Below are positions 60,285 to 64,000 of a stretch of DNA of 64,000 bases, piece by piece. Below the pieces are notes generated by a model that did no database searches, was not told the DNA's origin, and saw only the letters and a program-made list of their open reading frames with translations. This stretch comes from Streptomyces sp. BHT-5-2 (lineage in GTDB: Bacteria > Actinomycetota > Actinomycetes > Streptomycetales > Streptomycetaceae), in the NCBI RefSeq assembly GCF_019774615.1, contig NZ_CP081496.1:4092001-4156000 (forward strand). The letters are read 5' to 3'. Position 1 is the first letter of the stretch; every line of letters starts with the position of its first letter. Position numbers and translations under genes: made by a program.

Positions 60285-60727
60285 ACCCCCTGCCGATGGA
60301 GGCGCAGGTGAAGACGAAGGCGAGAGCAAAGGCCCTCGACCGTCGAGTTCACGCCTCGATTACCGGTCCTGAAGCCGGACTCGGATTTACTCAAGAGCAA
60401 GGGCACGTCCATCCGGTCTTCATCGCCCGCAATGGTCCAACCCTCGCACGACGGCCTGGACGACGGCACCGAAGTACTGGGCGTCGCCATCAACCAGGCC
60501 AGTGCAGACCCGTGCAGTGCAGTGCGAAGCATGTCTCAGGTATAGGCCGGTAAAGCTCAAAGCAGAAAAGCGGGACGACCTCAGCAAGATGTGTCGTGCG
60601 GTCAAGAACAGTGTTCAACGGGCGATCGGGCAGACCACCCGAGTCGTGCGGCTATCACGCCCCAACTAAGCGGAAAGAAATAGAGTTTGCACCTCTACTT
60701 CTCCGGCCTCCGTCCCAGGAGGGAACC
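60285..60727. other. Intergenic region, no gene seen
   Basis: AT content rises in 60540-60680. No frame has a family match. It must carry the AnmK promoter; the ribosome site CAGGAGGGAA immediately precedes 60728. Confidence 0.4.
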
Positions 60728-61945
60728 GTGCCTCTCTCCCAACGCAACCACGCAGCCGGCCTACCCGACGGCGCCATGCGCGTCATCGGGCTGATGTCAG
60801 GGACCTCCTACGACGCCGTCGAGGCCGCGGCCGCGGATCTCGGCCTCGACGGGGACTCCCTGCACCTGCGCCCGCTCGGGCATCTGTCCATGCCCTACCC
60901 CGACGGTCTGCGGGGCCTGATCGCCAGTGCCCTGCCCCCGGCCGCCACGACCGTGCAGGCCATCTGCGCTCTGGATACCGGCATCGGACGTGCCTTCGCC
61001 ACCGCTGCCGAACGAGCACTGCACGAATTGTGCGCCGACACCGCCGACTTCGTGGTCTCGCACGGCCAGACTTTCTACCACTGGGTCGACGACGGCAGTG
61101 TCCGCGGCACGCTCCAGCTCGGCCAGCCTGCCTGGATCGCCGAGCGGACCGGGCTTCCCGTCGTCTCCGACCTGCGCAGCAAGGACGTCGCCGCTGGTGG
61201 ACAGGGCGCCCCGCTGGTCAGCATGGTCGACAGCCTGCTGCTGGGTGCGCTGCCCGGTAGGTCGGCGGCCCTCAACCTCGGTGGCATCGCCAACATCACC
61301 ATCGTCGCCCCCGACACCGAACCGCTGGCGTTCGACACCGGTCCCGCCAATGCCCTCCTGGACTCCGCCGTCCGCCACTTCACCAACGGGGCAGCGCACT
61401 ACGACCGGGACGGCCGCGGAGCCGCCGCCGGCCGTACCAGTCCCGACCTGCTCCACCGTCTCCTGGCCGACCCGTACTACCGCAGGCCCGCCCCCAAAAG
61501 CACCGGCAAGGAACACTTTCACCTGTCCTACCTGCAGCAGGCGCTCCAGGCGACGCCAGGGCTCGGCGCCGACGATGTGCTGGCCACTCTGACACGCCTG
61601 ACCGCTGTCACCGTGGCCGGCGCCTGTCGTGATCACCGCGTCACCGACCTCGTCATCTCCGGAGGCGGTGCCCACAATCCGACGCTCATGCGGATGCTCT
61701 CCGAGGAACTTCCCGACGTGCGGATGCGTTCAAGCGACGACTTCGGACTGCCCTCCGACGCGAAGGAAGCCCTGGCCTTCGCCGTCCTGGGGTTTCTCAC
61801 ATTCCACGGGCTACCCGGCACGATCCCCTCAAGTACGGGTGCCCGTCAGGCGACTCTCCTGGGGAGCATCACACCGGGCCGCGCTCCCCTTCGACTCCCC
61901 GAACCGGCGCCCCGTTCCCCTCGCGTACTGCGGATCACGGTCTGA
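60728..61945 (+). CDS. anmK: Anhydro-N-acetylmuramic acid kinase
   Basis: 405 residues from GTG 60728, five bases after AGGAGGG. It phosphorylates and opens 1,6-anhydro-MurNAc to MurNAc-6-phosphate in cell-wall recycling. Signatures: the first phosphate loop VIGLMSGTSYDAVEAAAADL, VVSHGQTFYHW, the sugar-binding LGQPAWIAERTGLPVVSDLR, ALNLGGIANITIV, FDTGPANALLDSAV and DLVISGGGAHNPTLMRML. All are in family order and length, so the enzyme is probably functional. The Asp of the catalytic SGTSxDG is kept as SGTSYDA. No MurQ or other recycling gene is adjacent. Confidence 0.95.
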   Translation: MPLSQRNHAAGLPDGAMRVIGLMSGTSYDAVEAAAADLGLDGDSLHLRPLGHLSMPYPDGLRGLIASALPPAATTVQAICALDTGIGRAFATAAERALHELCADTADFVVSHGQTFYHWVDDGSVRGTLQLGQPAWIAERTGLPVVSDLRSKDVAAGGQGAPLVSMVDSLLLGALPGRSAALNLGGIANITIVAPDTEPLAFDTGPANALLDSAVRHFTNGAAHYDRDGRGAAAGRTSPDLLHRLLADPYYRRPAPKSTGKEHFHLSYLQQALQATPGLGADDVLATLTRLTAVTVAGACRDHRVTDLVISGGGAHNPTLMRMLSEELPDVRMRSSDDFGLPSDAKEALAFAVLGFLTFHGLPGTIPSSTGARQATLLGSITPGRAPLRLPEPAPRSPRVLRITV

Positions 61946-62041
61946 CCACGCCTGCTCGCCAATCGAGGCAACGTCTTTGAGGACATGCCGGATGCCGATA
62001 AACCGGTGGGGTGACGGAACTGGTACAGGTAGCGTGCAGCC

Positions 62042-62524
62042 ATGCAGGTTCGTGAATTCCGAGAGGCTGACTGGTCACAGGTATGGGGAATCATCCGGGA
62101 TGTCGTTCGGTCGCAGGAGACGTTTCCTTACGACCCGGAGATGAGCGAAGAAGAAGGCCGTATGTGGATCGAGGAACCGCCCGGCCTGACCGTTGTCGCA
62201 GTTGATGGTGAACGCGTTCTGGGCACCGCCAAGATGGGGACGAACCGGCCCGGTCCCGGTTCGCACGTGTCCACCGCGAGCTTCATGGTGGCCGCTGATG
62301 CGCGGGGCAACGGCGTGGGCACGGCCCTGTGCCGATTCTCGGTGGACTGGGCAAAGCAACGTGGCTACGCGGGGATGCAGTTCAACGCTGTGGTCGAGTC
62401 GAATCACGTCGCGGTCGAACTCTACAAACGCCTTGGTTTCGAGGTCCGCGGAACCGTTCCCGGTGCCTTTGTGCATCCAAAACTCGGAGCCGTTGGCCTG
62501 CACGTCATGTATCGGCAGTTCTGA
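62042..62524 (+). CDS. GNAT-family N-acetyltransferase
   Basis: 160 residues from the ATG at 62042. The acetyl-CoA-binding motif A is VAADARGNGVGTALCRFSVD (the R/Q-x-x-G-x-G/A loop), preceded by the FMVAADA strand. Motif B is NHVAVELYKRLGFEVRGTVP. The N-terminus MQVREFREADWSQVWGIIRD is the usual GNAT start. Substrate unknown; the group includes enzymes acting on amines, toxins and antibiotics (phosphinothricin acetyltransferase-like). Transcribed alone. Confidence 0.93.
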   Translation: MQVREFREADWSQVWGIIRDVVRSQETFPYDPEMSEEEGRMWIEEPPGLTVVAVDGERVLGTAKMGTNRPGPGSHVSTASFMVAADARGNGVGTALCRFSVDWAKQRGYAGMQFNAVVESNHVAVELYKRLGFEVRGTVPGAFVHPKLGAVGLHVMYRQF

Positions 62525-62911
62525 TCGAGTTGGCGCCGGCGGCCGCGGAGTCCAGCAGGCGCACCAGTTCGGTCTGCCGCTGAGGAGGGCCCCGACCTGT
62601 CGCGCCGCCTCGCCACCGGCGGCCCGTTCAACACCCCGACCAGGCCACCTTCTGCGGCGGTGACCACCGCGGCCACACCGGCTACCCCGCCCTCGCCGGA
62701 TGACGGGTTGACCGGATGAGCTGTGGGCGGTTGGGGCAGTGCCGGCCGTGTGGGCGGGCCGAGTTGGGCCCCGGCCCGACGGGTATCCGGACCGGGGCTC
62801 ATCACCCGTTCGGCTGATTGGCGGGAGGTCGGGGGGAGAAGTGGGCCCCGGGGTTCGTCGGGAGAGCGAGGACGCACACCGCGTCCTGGCCCGATCGAGG
62901 GAGAACCACTC
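62525..62911. other. Region without a supported gene
   Basis: A short plus-strand coding-like stretch around 62590-62705 (LATGGPFNTPDQATFCGGDH, needing a frame change) looks like a gene remnant, but I could not name the family. The right end holds the ribosome site of the next gene. Confidence 0.4.
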
Positions 62912-63265
62912 ATGACTCCGCTGGAATGGACCGGATACCTCCCGGCCGTCGTGAGCGCGGTACACGCGCTGGGCGTCGTGCTGCGTCTTCGCTGGGAGCG
63001 CGTCCCTGAGGGAGGAGGCCCCGGTCCGTCATGCGCCGCCGAGGTACGAGGGGGTCATGAGAAGTGGCAAGAGAAACGGCATATGAGTCACCATCAGGAG
63101 TGGCATAGGAAGTGGCATGAGCAATGCCGGTGCGGTGGCGGGAAGTTGGCGGTGCGGGTGGATGTCGCGGATCTGTCGCCGGCATGTGTGCCACTGCAGG
63201 TGGTGGTGACCGTCGAGGTCGTCCCGGGCGGTGGCATGGCGGGTGAGGAGTGGGGCCCGTGGTAG
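62912..63265 (+). CDS. Small Trp/His/Cys-rich protein upstream of sigma factor
   Basis: 117 residues; the ATG at 62912 follows GGGAGAA. After MTPLEWTGYLPAVVSAVHAL there is a basic, His/Trp/Lys-rich middle (HEKWQEKRHMSHHQEWHRKW) with a CRC pair, then a beta-rich end. It overlaps the sigma-factor start by several bases, so the two are co-translated. It may be a small regulator or anti-sigma-like partner, but no known domain is seen. Confidence 0.65.
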   Translation: MTPLEWTGYLPAVVSAVHALGVVLRLRWERVPEGGGPGPSCAAEVRGGHEKWQEKRHMSHHQEWHRKWHEQCRCGGGKLAVRVDVADLSPACVPLQVVVTVEVVPGGGMAGEEWGPW

Positions 63266-63861
63266 GCGACGGCCTGCGGGCAGAGGTGGCGGTTGTGGGT
63301 GGGGAGGTGGCTCAGCGGCTGCTGGAGTGCTACCCGGACTTCATGGCCAGGCAGCCGTATGCGCTGCGGCGGGAGTTCCGGGCGCTGTCGTTGGCCGCGT
63401 GCCAGGACATCGCGCAGGAGGCGTATTTGCGGGTGGGGTCGAAGGCGGAAGGTGGGGGGCTGGCACCGGAGACGAACGTGATGGCGTATCTGCATCGGGC
63501 GGCCCGCAATCTGGCCCTGGACCGCTTCCGTACGGAGCTGCAGAGAAAGCGCTTGGTGCAGTTGGCCGGTGACGGTCTGGACTCGGTGCCGGAGCGGCGG
63601 GTGGTGCAGGAGACGGACCAGGTGCTACAGCAACTGGTCCGGCCGGCGATCGAGGAGATGCCCAAGAGCCTGCAGCAGAAGGTGGTGGACCTGCAGAGCC
63701 AGGGGCTCAGTGATGTGGAGATCGCACTCGTGCTCGGTATTTCCGCACAGCAGCTCCACAGAATGCGGAACAAGGCCGTTTCGCAACTAAGGGGCAAGCT
63801 CGCCGGGCATATTCGGTCTGGGCACCGCAAGCAGAAGCAGCACGGGGTGAGGGACAGGTGA
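63259..63861 (+). CDS. ECF-type RNA polymerase sigma factor
   Basis: 200 residues from GTG 63259, 8 nt after GAGGAG; GTG 63250 is an alternative. The first half is sigma region 2: CQDIAQEAYLRVGSKAEGGG, then YLHRAARNLALDRFRTELQRKRL. The second half is region 4: MPKSLQQKVVDLQSQGLSDV and EIALVLGISAQQLHRMRNKAVS. The start overlaps the small upstream gene and the stop overlaps the next gene (GTGA), so three genes form a tightly coupled operon. The downstream gene may encode the cognate anti-sigma factor. Confidence 0.85.
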   Translation: MVGDGLRAEVAVVGGEVAQRLLECYPDFMARQPYALRREFRALSLAACQDIAQEAYLRVGSKAEGGGLAPETNVMAYLHRAARNLALDRFRTELQRKRLVQLAGDGLDSVPERRVVQETDQVLQQLVRPAIEEMPKSLQQKVVDLQSQGLSDVEIALVLGISAQQLHRMRNKAVSQLRGKLAGHIRSGHRKQKQHGVRDR

Positions 63862-64000
63862 GCGATGTGAGCAGGTACGACGGCCACCGCGGCGGGGCGG
63901 GTCGCCCGGAGCCGGTGGCCCCGGCCGGGCTCGCGGCATTGCTGGCCCAGCTCGCCGGTCCGCCCGACTTCTGGGACCGGCCGAGTGGAGACTTCGGTCC
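63858..64000 (+). CDS. Gene coupled to sigma factor, cut by window edge
   Basis: GTG 63858 overlaps the sigma-factor stop as GTGA. The first 47 codons (MSDVSRYDGHRGGAGRPEPV and then AGLAALLAQLAGPPDFWDRP) are visible. The frame stays open to the edge. No function can be assigned; a coupled position after an ECF sigma factor is typical of anti-sigma factors. Confidence 0.5.
   Translation, partial: MSDVSRYDGHRGGAGRPEPVAPAGLAALLAQLAGPPDFWDRPSGDFG

Overview
The window reads as a piece of a Streptomyces (or close relative) chromosome. GC content is very high, codon third positions are strongly G/C, GTG starts and GTGA/ATGA overlaps are common, and the gene families are typical of that group: a mycothiol-dependent isomerase-like enzyme, an F420-type PPOX protein, a rhomboid-like protein, LanC-like and terpene-synthase-like genes, and many lipoproteins. 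The mixture of lone enzymes, many regulators with adjacent palindromes, an IS110 element and at least nine gene remnants suggests an accessory, fast-evolving region rather than the conserved core.

Left part (1-24 kb). A cut-off AbrB-family permease and an NAD kinase come first. A Gly-rich secreted peptide, a large lipoprotein with a coupled 48-codon ORF, a molybdopterin oxidoreductase with its membrane partner, and a sensor-like membrane protein follow. Then come an initiator tRNA with a perfect hairpin, a secreted glycerophosphodiesterase, several small membrane proteins and a rhomboid-like protein. A probable RlmA(II)/TlrB 23S rRNA methyltransferase sits behind a 12-aa leader ORF and hairpin, next to a DHA2-type efflux pump. 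A membrane protein/winged-helix pair is controlled by a striking 14-bp-arm palindrome. Xylose isomerase lies in a stretch that also holds remnants of a NACHT-type protein and an esterase.

Sulfur cluster (23.8-27.2 kb). A membrane rhodanese, a CsoR-family repressor of the CstR (persulfide-sensing) type, a TauE/SafE sulfite exporter and an MBL-rhodanese persulfide dioxygenase-like fusion share three near-identical 16-bp palindromic operators. They form a self-contained sulfide/persulfide detoxification regulon.

Twin CoA/acid catabolic clusters (27.3-33.4 kb and 41.8-47.3 kb). Both have a LysR regulator, a class III CoA-transferase, an acetoacetate-decarboxylase-like protein and a CRYL1/carnitine-dehydrogenase-like 3-hydroxyacyl dehydrogenase. 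The first adds a crotonase and an acyl-CoA dehydrogenase; the second is preceded by an extradiol dioxygenase. Neither has a thiolase, so I infer a beta-oxidation-like route that ends by beta-keto acid decarboxylation. Between the clusters lie a truncated terpene synthase, an orphan LanC-like protein, an MFS pump and the IS110 element.

Right part (47.5-64 kb). This holds a secreted glycosidase-like protein, a MarR-type regulator carrying an IS30-like HTH with a nested operator, and a lone class I HMG-CoA reductase. A PH-like membrane protein and a lipoprotein follow. Then come a TetR/PPOX/short-chain dehydrogenase locus in which the dehydrogenase has lost its catalytic core, a possible new toxin-antitoxin pair, and a PadR-acyl-CoA dehydrogenase unit with a perfect operator. 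An MFS pump, AnmK, a GNAT acetyltransferase and a coupled sigma-factor operon run off the right edge.
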